This document shows positions 46,488 to 56,501 of a stretch of DNA of 64,000 bases, one piece after another. A program made the translations under genes and the position numbers. The notes below the pieces were generated by a model. That model had not been told where the DNA came from and did not search any database. It worked only from the letters and a program-made list of their open reading frames with translations. How positions within the stretch are numbered: position 1 is the stretch's first letter; the number at the start of each line of letters is the position of its first letter. Origin of the DNA: Chaenocephalus aceratus. Taxonomy: Eukaryota > Chordata > Actinopteri > Perciformes > Channichthyidae. The stretch is taken from NCBI GenBank assembly GCA_023974075.1, contig JAMFTG010000156.1:200556-264555 (forward strand), written 5' to 3'.

Positions 46488-49400
46488 CTGCAGGGAATAA
46501 AACTGATTATGTTCAGGTGTGTATCAGTATGTAGTGTCTCTACTTTAAAGAGTCCTCTCCCGCTGATGTTCAGGTGTATCAGTATGTAGAGTCTCTACTT
46601 TAAAGAGTCCTCTCCTGCTGATGTTCAGGTGTAATATCAGTATGTAGTGTCTCTACTTTAAAGAGTCCTCTCCTGCTGATGTTCAGGTGTATATCAGTAT
46701 GTAGTGTCTCTACTTTAAAGAGTCCTCTCCTGCTGATGTTCAGGTGTATATCAGTATGTAGTGTCTCTACTTTAAAGAGTCCTCTCCTGCTGATGTTCAG
46801 GTGTATATCAGTATGTAGTGTCTCTACTTTAAGAGTCCTCTCCTGCTGATGTTCAGGTGTATATCAGTATGTGGTGTCTCTACTTTAAAGAGTCCTCTCC
46901 TGCTGATGTTCAGGTGTATATCAGTATGTAGTGTCTCTACTTTAAAGAGTCCTCTCCTGCTGATGTTCAGGTGTATATCAGTATGTAGTGTCTCTACTTT
47001 AAGAGTCTCTCCTGCTGATGTTCAGTGTATATCAGTATGTAGTGTCTCTACTTTAAAGAGTCCTCTCCTGCTGATGTTCAGGTGTATATCAGTATGTAGT
47101 GTCTCTACTTTAAAGAGTCCTCTCCTGCTGATGTTCAGGTGTATATCAGTAGTAGTGTCTCTACTTTAAAGAGTCCTCTCCTGCTGATGTTCAGGTGTAT
47201 ATCAGTATGTAGTGTCCTCTACTTTAAAGAGTCCTCTCCTGCTGATGTTCAGGTGTATATCAGTATGTAGTGTCTCTACTTTAAAGAGTCCTCTCCTGCT
47301 GATGTTCAGGTGTATATCAGTAGTAGTGTCTCTACTTTAAAGAGTCCTCTCCTGCTGATGTCAGGTGTATATCAGTATGTAGTGTCTCTACTTTAAAGAG
47401 TCCTCTCCTGCTGATGTTCAGGTGTATATCAGTATGTAGTGTCTCTACTTTAAAGAGTCCTCTCCTGCTGATGTTCAGGTGTATATCAGTATGTAGTGTC
47501 TCTACTTTAAAGAGTCCTCTCCTGCTGATGTTCAGGTGTATATCAGTATGTAGTGTCTCTACTTTAAAGAGTCCTCTCCCGCTGATGTTCAGGTGTATAT
47601 CAGTATGCAGTGTCTCTACTTTAAAGAGTCCTCTCCTGCTGATGTCAAGGTGTATATCAGTATGTAGTGTCTCTACTTTAAAGAGTCCTCTCCTGCTGAT
47701 GTTCAGGTGTATATCAGTATGTAGTGTCTCTACTTTAAAGAGTCCTCTCCTGCTGATGTTCAGGTGTATATCAGTATGTAGTGTCTCTACTTTAAAGAGT
47801 CCTCTCCTGCTGATGTTCAGGTGTATATCAGTATGTAGTGTCTCTACTTTAAAGAGTCCTCTCCGCTGATGTTCAGGTGTATATCAGTATGCAGTGTCTC
47901 TACTTTAAAGAGTCCTCTCCTGCTGATGTCAAGGTGTATATCAGTATGTAGTGTCTCTACTTTAAAGAGTCCTCTCCTGCTGATGTCAGGTGTATATCAG
48001 TATGTAGTGTCTCTACTTTAAAGAGTCCTCTCCTGCTGATGTTCAGGTGTATATCAGTATGTAGTGTCTCTACTTTAAAGAGTCCTCTCCTGCTGATGTT
48101 CAGGTGTATATCAGTATGTAGTGTCTCTACTTTAAAGAGTCCTCTCCCGCTGATGTTCAGGTGTATATCAGTATGCAGTGTCTCTACTTTAAAGAGTCCT
48201 CTCCTGCTGATGTTCAGGTGTATATCAGTATGTAGTGCAGCACCTCTTTTCACCCTCTGTCTGAAACCAGAGCCCTGTCTGCTCTGATTGGTTAGCTGGC
48301 CGGCTCTGTTGTGATTGGTCAACCTCTTAGAGATGTCCCACCCCTTAGCCTATAACGATCAATGTGTTGGAGTGCTAGCCAATAGGAGTTTGGGTGTTAC
48401 ATCGTGATGTCATTGTGTTCCAGAAATAAACAAAGGGGTCCAATGGAGACGTTTTAGGCACAAATATTAATTTATACATTAAAATGCCTTTACAGACCAT
48501 TTACATGCACTAAAACTATATAATGCTTAGACTCTAAATCATAACAATAGATTCTTCCTTTATTAACATCAGTATAACCAACATAAAGCTCACCCTGGCT
48601 TTCCTGCTGCTCTTCCTGGTGTAGCTGATGGAGGCGTAGGAAGCACCATCTTCAGGATCAGCCTACACAAATAAAATATATTATTATTATTCATTATTAT
48701 TGTTGCAGTGAAATAAACAGCTGCTCTGTAACACACAGCGTTAAGGTGAGCTACTATAACTCCTATGTTGTACAGGTTTCATCGTATTAAACATCCCTGC
48801 ATTGTAGTCAATGGCAACAGTCCTAATAAAATACTGCCATTATTACACCTGTAACCCTGTGGTCATTTTGAGGCTGTTGTGTTGATTTGGTATTTTGTTT
48901 CTCATTTTGTTTTTTAAATCACATTTCGATCTTGCTGCCTCAGAAACTCCTACTTTCTGTAAGATCAACTTTGATGGTTAAATTCAAAATGAAAAGAGAA
49001 TATCAAAATGTTTAAACTCACCACGTTGTCATCCGTCTGCGTATCAGTTCCTAAACAGAATTAAAAAGAGAGTTGATTTGAAATTCCACAGTTAAAATCC
49101 AGGTTCATCAGAAGCTTCTTGTTTGTAAAGTGTAATGTGTGAATGTCCTCACCTCGAGTCCTCTTCCGTCTGATGACAGCCACAGTGATTATTGTGAGAG
49201 CTGCAACAGCCACGATCACAACGATGATCCACCACCACCGACCTGGAAGAGAGCCGTTACAAGAGTTACATTTACTCAGAGGCTTTTATCTCTTCGTCTT
49301 CAACATCTGGATCAACAAGATGTATTTTTTGACTGTAAATGTATATTTTATATCTTTCTCTAATGCTGGTCTCATTTTCACTGTTGATTTAGTTGTTGTT

Positions 49401-49534
49401 GGTGATACTGTAGTCACCTTCCTTGTATCATCACCTAAATGAAAAAATAACACAGTGCTGTACAGTTATGAAGTACATTGTAAGCGTTATCATGAGAGAA
49501 TTGTCACGGTCCAAACTGTGTTCCTGTTTGTTCC

Positions 49535-49567
<33 letters not shown>

Positions 49568-51224
49568 TTTCAGCTGCCTGATTGCTCTCACCTGGCCGTC
49601 CGACTCAGCTGTCCCTCATCATCTAATCAGGACACAGCTGATCTACTCCAGTCTCCCAGCAACTCACCGCCAGATTGTTTTCTCCACCAGTGGTGTTACA
49701 TCCTCCTGGCTGCCCGTTCAGATATCCTGTCTGCGTGTAATTCTAGTGTCTCCTTGTGTCTCCAGTGCAACCCCTCGGCCATCGACCACCCGAGCTTCCA
49801 GCCAACCTGCCTGCCTTGTTCTCAGTCCAGCCTGAACTGCCTACCTCCACTCCGGACCTCCATAGTCTCCACACAATAAATAATTTAAACATCTTAAGTC
49901 ATTGCCTGCGCCTGGGTCCTGTTTAAAACAAAAATCCTAACAAGAATGATGCTAAAAATATTAAAACCTGAGCTTTACAAACATATTTTATGTAATTATT
50001 CATTTCAGGATGAATGATTTTAAACAGCTCATCATGTTCTCACCTGAGGACTGAAGAGAAACAGCTGAGGTTCTGTCCTGAAGTAAATACAGTTCACCTT
50101 ACCTGAGTTTAAGTTGGGTTTAGCTGCTGTTGGTGTTGGTGTTGTTGTTGTTGTTGTTTTTGTGTCCTCACCTAAACAAATAAACACAATTCAACAAACT
50201 ATTTAGTCTGACACTTCTGTAAAACAAACACATATTTAAGGTAATTATCCATGTCAGATTGAAGTAACTTAAACAGATCATCGTGTTCTCACCTGAGGAC
50301 CGAGGGCTGGAGGGGAACACCTGCACTTCTCTCGTGTACTTATCTGTTACTGCACAAGTAAACAACTTAAATCTTGATGTGTAAATAAAAAGAGAAGTCA
50401 GAAATGTCACAGAGGCAGAGCAGGAAGACGGTGATGTCTTTATCTCTCTGTGATCTTTAACCACATCTCGACCCTGAAGCAGCCACTTCACTGGGTTTAT
50501 ACAGTTTCCATATGTCGACACAGAGCAGTTTAACGTCACCTCATCGTTGTCCTGATGCTCAGTCACTGAAGACGGAGATATTGAGAGAGAAAAGAGAACA
50601 AGAGTAAAGTTAACTTCATCACTGTAATCATTATTATTGTAATGCTTCAGTATATTGTTTAAACAGACAGTTTGAAAACATGATGATGTAAATACTCACT
50701 GGTGACAACAGACAGATCAACAAGAGAGTCTGAACCTTCTTGTTCTCCTGATCTGAACTGTCTGCAGCTGTAAAGACCAGCATCCTCCTCTGTGACCTTC
50801 TTTATAACCAGAGCACATTTCTCTGTAACTCTCAGTCTGTCTGATTTAGCTTTGGCTTCTTCTTTAATCTCCCCACGATGAACCAGCTCTGCTGCTGCTG
50901 AACCTCTTGAATCACTGAAGAGCCAGGTAGTACTGTCACATTTATCCTGATCATCTGTCACATTGTCACACGGCAAAGTGACTTCATCTCCAGCTCTGAC
51001 GTTCAAGAAAGAAGATTTCAACTTTGCAGCTGTTGAAAAACACAGACAGAGGTCACTAACTTCACCATGGTTACACACACAACTCTTCACTCTCAGTTAA
51101 AGGAACAGTACCGTTAGTGATATTAAAGCTGTTTTGTTTAAAGTGTGTTCTCTGCGTCCTCACCTGCAAAGTGGAGCAGCAGCATCAGGAATGAAGACAT
51201 CACGATCCTTCTGAACTCAGACAT
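46377..51224 (-). CDS. Inhibitory-type immunoglobulin-superfamily receptor A (gene span, eight coding exons)
   Basis: A type I membrane protein likely to sit on leukocytes and recruit SH2 phosphatases through its ITIM (inferred from architecture). Exons on the minus strand: 51224-51164, 51029-50700, 50565-50293, 50171-50103, 49242-49153, 49050-49022, 48662-48594, 46487-46377. All junctions have GT/AG and matching phases; the sum is 1032 nt, or 343 residues plus stop, with no frame break. Order: signal peptide (MSEFRRIVMSSFLMLLLHFA), V-set domain, second Ig domain, Thr-rich stalk, TM helix, RRKR stop-transfer, and a cytoplasmic tail with the ITIM VTYSTV. The family is one of the lineage-expanded fish Ig receptors (DICP-, CD300- or NITR-like); the exact family cannot be settled by eye. 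The last intron holds a 1.7-kb satellite. Confidence 0.88.
46511..48237. repeat. 57-bp satellite, block 2 (about 30 copies)
   Basis: Same unit as 5483-5903. It starts 23 bp from the acceptor of the Ig receptor A last exon and fills most of that intron. Some units have one-base losses (for example near 46830, 47000 and 47360). Confidence 0.96.
48238..48470. repeat. Satellite right flank shared with the duplicate
   Basis: GCAGCACCTCTTTTCACCCT, TCTGATTGGTTAGCTGGCCG and TTAGAGATGTCCCACCCCTT recur in order at 63144-63287; the last piece also occurs at about 54174. The flank seems to belong to the same dispersed unit as the satellite. Confidence 0.8.
48594..48662 (-). CDS. Ig receptor A exon 7 (cytoplasmic)
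   Basis: ADPEDGASYASISYTRKSSR then KAR; 69 nt, phase 0 in and out. It has two tyrosines (ASYASI, ISYTRK), neither a strict ITIM. Confidence 0.82.
49022..49050 (-). CDS. Ig receptor A exon 6 (29-nt cytoplasmic micro-exon)
   Basis: Completes the phase-1 codon after the TM exon and encodes GTDTQTDDNV. Acceptor TGTTTAG, donor GTG|GTGAGT. Confidence 0.78.
49153..49242 (-). CDS. Ig receptor A exon 5 (transmembrane helix)
   Basis: GRWWWIIVVIVAVAALTII and TVAVIRRKRTR: a hydrophobic span of about 23 residues followed by basic stop-transfer residues. No charged residue lies in the membrane, which fits an ITIM-type rather than an adaptor-pairing receptor. Confidence 0.9.
49500..49920. repeat. Dispersed repeat in Ig receptor intron 4
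   Basis: Has a GT run, CTCACCTGGCCGTCCGACTC-type segments, CAATAAATAATTTAAAC and TGCCTGCGCCTGGGTCCTG, typical of the 3' end of a fish retroelement or other dispersed element. No domain is visible in its plus-strand frames. Confidence 0.45.
50041..50088 (-). pseudogene. Vestigial copy of the Ig2 exon 3' end
   Basis: The minus strand reads TCAGTCCTCAG|GTGAGAACATG, then ATCCTGAAATGAATAATTA. This parallels the true exon 3 end and its intron (CGGTCCTCAG|GTGAGAACACG, CTGACATGGATAATTA) at 50293 and below. An internal duplication probably copied the exon end and intron start. The upstream Ig domain is missing. Confidence 0.6.
50103..50171 (-). CDS. Ig receptor A exon 4 (Thr/Pro stalk)
   Basis: GEDTKTTTTTTPTPTAAKPN then LNS; a candidate mucin-like O-glycosylated stalk. 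Encoded by an ACA repeat, so its length could vary. Confidence 0.85.
50293..50565 (-). CDS. Ig receptor A exon 3 (second Ig domain)
   Basis: TEHQDNDEVTLNCSVSTYG, VKWLLQGRDV and KLFTCAVTDK give the Cys, Trp and Cys of an Ig fold, with extra cysteines in between. It joins the V exon in phase 1 and ends at SPRSS, phase 1. Confidence 0.9.
50700..51029 (-). CDS. Ig receptor A exon 2 (V-set domain)
   Basis: AAKLKSSFLNVRAGDEVTLP, C, then TTWLF, VTEKCALVIKKV and EEDAGLYSCRQF. The D-x-G-x-Y-x-C motif and canonical Cys pair are present. An extra cysteine pair (DKCDS, EKCAL) could form a second disulfide, as in CD300/pIgR-like V domains. Confidence 0.92.
51164..51224 (-). CDS. Ig receptor A exon 1 (signal peptide)
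   Basis: MSEFRRIVMSSFLMLLLHFA: basic N-region, then a hydrophobic core. Donor GCAG|GTGAGG, phase 1. A duplicate with a 6-bp deletion is at 54503-54557. Confidence 0.88.
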
Positions 51225-51350
51225 CGTGCTTCTTTCTCGGTCTCTGGCTCTCGACTGTCAGAGTCTCTCTCCGGCTGCTTCTTCATTTCTCTTCTGAGAA
51301 CTGAAGAAGTGTTTCTGTGAGGATTTGGTAACCACAGGTTGACCTGGTTG

Positions 51351-52010
51351 CAGGCCCGGTTCCAGAACAAAATTACTCAGGGTGCATCTGAGATTAGAGA
51401 GGGTGCAGTGGTAAAGTGCTATTTTTATAAATGGGAGTGGACATAACACCCTCTAGGGGGGTCCTCACCTCCTCTAGGGGGGTCCGGGGGCATGCTCCCC
51501 GGGAAGATTTTTTTTTTTTTTGGTTTTTTTTAAGTATTGAAGTTAAAAGCATCAATCTGGTGCACTTTGAGAGCAAAATGAAGAGATATATAGATACATC
51601 TCAACACCCATATGAAACAGAACTGTAAGCAGGTTTACTATTTCTTTATGGATATTTTACAAATCACTCCCCTTTCAAGACCGAAATGTCTACAGGCATT
51701 ACGATGCACAGATGGGATCTTTTTTAGAGGAATATTCCAGCCAATCTCTGTTGTGGAACCATTAGCTGCAAAATGAGCGCCTTACCCCACTGTACAGGAG
51801 AGTTGGGTACTTTTTTAAATGGCAGGCTCTGTTTTCCCGAGGTCCTCTGGCACTTGCGGGCCGCCGAGGGGTGGCGGTGATTTGGGGGCAACGAAGAGAG
51901 CTACCGCGGGTAAAATAATGTCCCCATGATCTGAACTGTTATTACCTGACAATGTTATTTAACCACAATTACAATTGATTTTATTTCAACTATATTCTTA
52001 TTATTACTAC

Positions 52011-52065
<55 letters not shown>

Positions 52066-52210
52066 TTTATATAGGCTATGTAATATTTTTCACTTTTAAT
52101 TAAAACATTTTTTTTTTTTTTTTTCACTTTTAATTTTTCAAATGAGGGTGCATAACAACTCAACTGAGGGTGCAATGCACCCTTATGCACCCCCGTAGAA
52201 CCGGGCCTGC
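51351..52210. mobile_element. MITE with CAGGCCCGGTTC ends
   Basis: CAGGCCCGGTTCCAGAAC at the left and GTAGAACCGGGCCTGC at the right, flanked by GTTG. It separates the Ig receptor 5' flank from sequence that is contiguous in the duplicate at 54650-54800, so it inserted after the duplication or was absent from the copied version. Confidence 0.75.
52011..52064. repeat. (ATT)n microsatellite
   Basis: About 18 ATT units inside the CAGGCCCGG MITE. Confidence 0.95.
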
Positions 52211-52454
52211 GTTGTTAACTAGGTTAACCTGTGGTTTTCCCCTCTGATGCTGAGCAGGTACGTGATTAAAGCAAAAGCGTGCAGAGAATGTACATATAGC
52301 ATTATATATTATGTAGTTGTTGGTGTATTATTACTTTTATGAATTATTCCTTTTCATAAATACTTGCAGTATTGTTTTTTTTTTTATATCAATTTAATCA
52401 GAAAACAGACTTGCTAATGGTGTTTGAATGCACACACTGTATTCTGAGACCTGA

Positions 52455-53130
52455 GGCCTGTACTACGAAGCTGGTTCAACCTAACCTGGATATGTTTGAG
52501 TTAGCCGGTTGGCCTAATCCAAAACATACGCGCTCTCGCTAAGCGGTACTACGGCGCTGGTCATCAAGTGGATCGCTCAAGCCAGCCGTGCCCTATCGAG
52601 TTAGGTGCGCGTTCACATGAAAGGGGTGGTATCTGGAGCATTCGACCAATCACAAACATGGAGAAGCGCACTGACAGCGCAGCGTCATACTTCCTGAATG
52701 AAAAGTGAACTGTAATATTAGACATATGAAGAAGTTAAACTTTAAACATCCATGACTTAAACACTTGATCCAGGATCAAAGCCACAGAGCTGCACCTGCA
52801 AGGTGAACACAGCTGGGAAAAGAACAAGCGTTTGAATGCATACCATAGACTGTATGAATGGACGTAGGGTCCGTGACGTCACCCATAGGATTCTGCAGAG
52901 TTGCCGTGAAGCCCTTAGTAGGCGGAGTCGGCACTAACGGCTCGACTGTGACGTCAGAGTCTAATCCCGCCTGCTCCAAATAAGGGCAAAGAGGCGGAGC
53001 CGAGGCGGGACCTGCGAGAAGGTCCTCGCTGCGGAACGCGGAATGGGGCGGGGTCGGATAAAAGGCGGGGTTGGATGTCCGACCCCGCCCAGAGAAGAGT
53101 TCCGACATCTCCGTTCACTCCAATGGACCA
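52455..53130. repeat. Dispersed repeats, including GGCCTGTACTACGAAGC
   Basis: GGCCTGTACTACGAAGCTGG at 52463 is a widespread fish transposon terminus (Harbinger-like, inferred). ATGAATGGACGTAGGGTCCG with GTGACGTCACCC (52855-52890) is another dispersed family. No gene seen. Confidence 0.4.
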
Positions 53131-54435
53131 GATTTTTACAGCAATGGCAGATCGCGGAGCACTTCCGGGAAACTATTGAGAGGATCTGCGGCTAGCAGCG
53201 CAGTAGAGTTGCAGCATAATAGACTGTTCGTGATGGACTTTTAAAGGTAAGAAGACGTTTAAAGATTTATATTGCGGATATTATCAGAACATCTGAATCA
53301 AATTAACTACACATGTGTATTAAAGGATGTTAGTGGATTATCCCTTCAATCAGTATATTTGACGTTTACAGATAACAGATTGGGCTAGAATGCCGGATAA
53401 CGTTAGCAACACACGTTAACCACGAACATCCTATTAATCCGTTCTCCTAATGTTATTTCCTCCAACGTTGTGGAATTGGAGAAAAGGGGCTTCTTAACGT
53501 GCTTTTATCCGGGGTGGAGGGAGTTACATATTAGTTAAATATAACATTGGGGCGTGTGACTGTAGTGGGTGGAGGTGGTGAAATGAGGATATCCATTTTG
53601 GAGTTCAAGCTAGTATAATATAGTTAACGTTACACAATAATAAGGAAGAGAGCTATTTTTGTGATACATCGATATGGATTTAGAGTGGATATTTGAGACT
53701 TCCAAACAGTAAACAAAAACGTAATTTATGGGTGAGTGTTTTTAGCAGTCATATTATGTCTTTGTGATTCTGTTGATTATTACCTGTCTGTATAATGTTG
53801 CAGCTCAGCTGATGTTGGATTGATGGCAAAGGGAGAGGGACTTAAGTGAGAGTGAAAACACAAGGTAAGTTTTAAAATAGGTCGGCAATTTCCCATCCTC
53901 TAAACTGCACAAAATTACTTGTAGCGAGACAACAAATAATGAACTGCAATTGAACACAAGAATATAAGACCAATCATTACATACCTACGATGCTGCGTAC
54001 GGCATCAAATGTATGCAGACGTTGGCAGATTGAATCGGAGAGTTGGACGATGGCTCGTTCTTTTCGCTATGTGCTTCCCCGACTCGACTTACTTGACAGT
54101 TAATGATGTCTCTTATCGGGGTCGCTGCCCGATAGTGGAGATGCAAACATCTCTGTTGTGATTGGTCAGCCGCTTAGAGATGTCCCACCCCTTAGCTAAA
54201 TGGTTCCCACACTTTTCCTGCAGGCCCCGCCCCCTTTTGCAACATTGTAATTAGTAGAATTGCATCTTCTTATTTAACAAAAGAAAATGAATAATTAAGT
54301 TACAAATCACCTTCACAGTGGAATTATAAAAATGATATCTGTGTAATACTTACGGTTGCATATCGTTTGGATTCCAATGATTCCAGTTCAGATTTCTGTT
54401 CTGCTTTTCATTTCCGGTTCTAGATTTCGGTTCGT
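53131..54435. other. No protein gene seen; candidate spliced non-coding exons
   Basis: TTTTAAAG|GTAAGA (53247), AATGTTGCAG (53803) and ACACAAG|GTAAGT (53872) would form an exon-intron pattern, but no coding frame goes with it. 54150-54195 repeats the TTAGAGATGTCCCACCCCTT segment. Confidence 0.3.
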
Positions 54436-54800
54436 TAGTATCTGTAAAGTACCGTTAGTGATATTAAAGCTGTTTTATTTAAAGTGTTTTCTGCGTTCTC
54501 ACCTGGAAAGTGGAGCATCGGGAATGAAGACATTACGATCCTTCTGAACTCAGACATCGTGCTTCTCTCTCGGTCTCTGGCTCTCGACTGTCAGAGTCTC
54601 TCTCCGGCTGCTTCTGTATTTCTCTTCTGAGAACTGAAGAAGTGTTTCTGTGAGGATGTGGTTAATAACAGCAGCAGAGCTCTGGTGGCTCTGATGCTGA
54701 CCAGATAAGGTACGTGCTTACAGCAAAACCATGCAGAGAATGTACATATAGCATTATATGTTGAGTAGTTGTAACAGACTTGCTAATGGTGTTTGAATGC
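54436..54800 (-). pseudogene. Duplicated 5' end of the Ig receptor
   Basis: The order TAGTGATATTAAAGCTGTTT, signal exon, CTCTGGCTCTCGACTGTCAG, CTGAAGAAGTGTTTCTGTGA and TGCAGAGAATGTACATATAG matches 51113-51330 plus 52250-52430. Contained exon 54557-54503 (minus) reads MSEFRRIVMSSFPMLHFP with an intact donor, but no V domain exon follows on its left. It is an orphan 5' end, unless spliced to a distant exon. Confidence 0.8.
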
Positions 54801-55256
54801 ACACACATGGTCTGAGACCTGGTGGGTTTTCTCATGAGTTATACCTCTGAGGACCAAGATGGAGGTTTTGTTGAGGCTGTGGTGGCAGCAGCAGCAGCAG
54901 CAGCAGCAGCCGCAGAGCTCTGCAGGTCTAAACCACTGATGTTGACCAGATACAAAACAGAGACATGAGTAATGGAAACAGTAACTATCCATGTTGTTCT
55001 GAAATTCTTTGATCTGAGTTATTGTCATGCTCTGCACACTGAACTGCTGGATCTTTGGTCCCTTTAAAAAGACACAAAGGTCTCTAGAGAGGCATACTGG
55101 TTAAAGCCTTTTAATAAACACGCTGCAGATACACTACTTTCTGAAGATGCTAAATGACTCTGTGCCCTGACGGCTGAAACTGAAGCGGTGCCGATGTGTC
55201 AGAGCCTATAGATGTTCTTGTGTCTCTGCTGATGAATTGTCATGGTTGCAAATGTG
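54801..55256. other. Flank with a short (CAG)n, no gene seen
   Basis: A CAG run at 54886-54909 is followed by a repeat of the CAGAGCTCTG...TGATGCTGACCAGATA sequence seen at 54679-54708. Confidence 0.5.
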
Positions 55257-55264
55257 CACTAGTC

Positions 55265-55617
55265 CAGTGTTTCTCAAACTTTTTCACACCAAGGACACTT
55301 AACCAATAAAAAAACACTCGCGGACCACCTAACTCCACAAATATCAAAAAACACATCGTTTTTCTTGAACAGATTACAAATTGCCTGAAAATGGTACAAA
55401 CAAGTGGCAACATGTGTGATGAAGGTGTTGCGCGGGGCTATATCATGCAATCGAAAGTGAAACTTAAGCTCGCTCCATTGTGGAGATATTCCCGCGAGAG
55501 TGCGGAAAACTGAAATGTATTTATTTCAAATGTGAAATTTTACCAATATACTCACGGACCGCTAGGGGGCGCTCACGGACCACCAGTGGTCCGCGGACCA
55601 CACTTTGAGAAGCACTG
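55265..55617. mobile_element. 353-bp hAT MITE with perfect 8-bp target duplication
   Basis: CAGTGTTTCTCAAACTTTTT on the left, CACTTTGAGAAGCACTG on the right. CACTAGTC flanks it at 55257-55264 and 55618-55625. The target is the end of the neighbouring hAT element. Confidence 0.93.
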
Positions 55618-56455
55618 CACTAGTCGACAAGTTTTTCAAAATAGTAGTCGACTAGTTGTTACGTCATAATAAAGACACACAAAGAGAGGTATAAAACTGT
55701 ATTTTGTATTACAATTCATACCGTTACGTTAAACACTGTAACAAAGCAGCATTTAAACGTGTGTTACATGAATGATTAAATTAAAGACAGTAACTGGACT
55801 CACCAAATCTACTGCAAAAACTCTCTGAAGAACATAAATGCAAAGTAAATCCAGTGGGCATTGCGCAACACTTCTCGCTGTCACTGTCCTCCTCGATAAC
55901 GATGTCCACCCTTCAAGGTTTTTTGGTTCGCGTAAGGAAGACCAAAGCATCAAGATGTGAGGGAAGTGTTGCCTGCCAGGGAAAACATCTGTTCACTTGG
56001 TTTGCTGGTGTAGCCAGGTAGCTCCTGGAAAGCTTGGCTAAACGGGGGAAGCGGTTCGCGTTGTGTGCCCACCACTTCAGAGGGTTATCCATTGTGGGGA
56101 TATGAGGTGTCTGCTGGCAGTAATCCTGTAGCTCATCCGCGCCACTGTTGACCCGTTTTTTTCTTGTTGCTCTCGAAATGAGGTCCAAAAAGCTGTTCAA
56201 AGGGGGGATGCTAGTGGAGGACGCTCGTGAACTTTTAGCACCGGAGCTAAAACTGAAACTGTCAAGCGCATAATTGCCCATAAGATGAGGACCCCTGAAT
56301 GTTGGACGTGTTTTGCTGGAGCATTTTGCATCACCTCAGCGGCAATGTCGGCATCCTCATCTCCCACGTTTGCCTCTATTTTGTTCACGACTAGTTGACA
56401 AGGGCCTACAGCGTCGACTAGTGGTAGAGGTAGTCGACTAGTCGATTAGTTGGTG
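55618..56455 (-). pseudogene. hAT transposon remnant with dimerisation-domain coding
   Basis: The minus strand at 56281-55913 reads NPLKWWAHNANRFPRLAKLS then RSYLATPANQVNRCF, the hAT C-terminal dimerisation signature. The preceding catalytic part is missing. Both ends are rich in AGTCGACTAGT motifs. Coding is broken, so it is not active. Confidence 0.8.
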
Positions 56456-56501
56456 AAACCAGCAGTGTGTATGTGTGTGTTTGTTTGTGTGTGTGTGCAA
56501 C

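Noticed and set aside
48594..48662. Second ITIM in receptor A exon 7 (ASYASI, ISYTRK)
   Set aside because: The first has Ala at -2 and the second Lys at +3; neither fits the (S/I/V/L)xYxx(I/V/L) rule.
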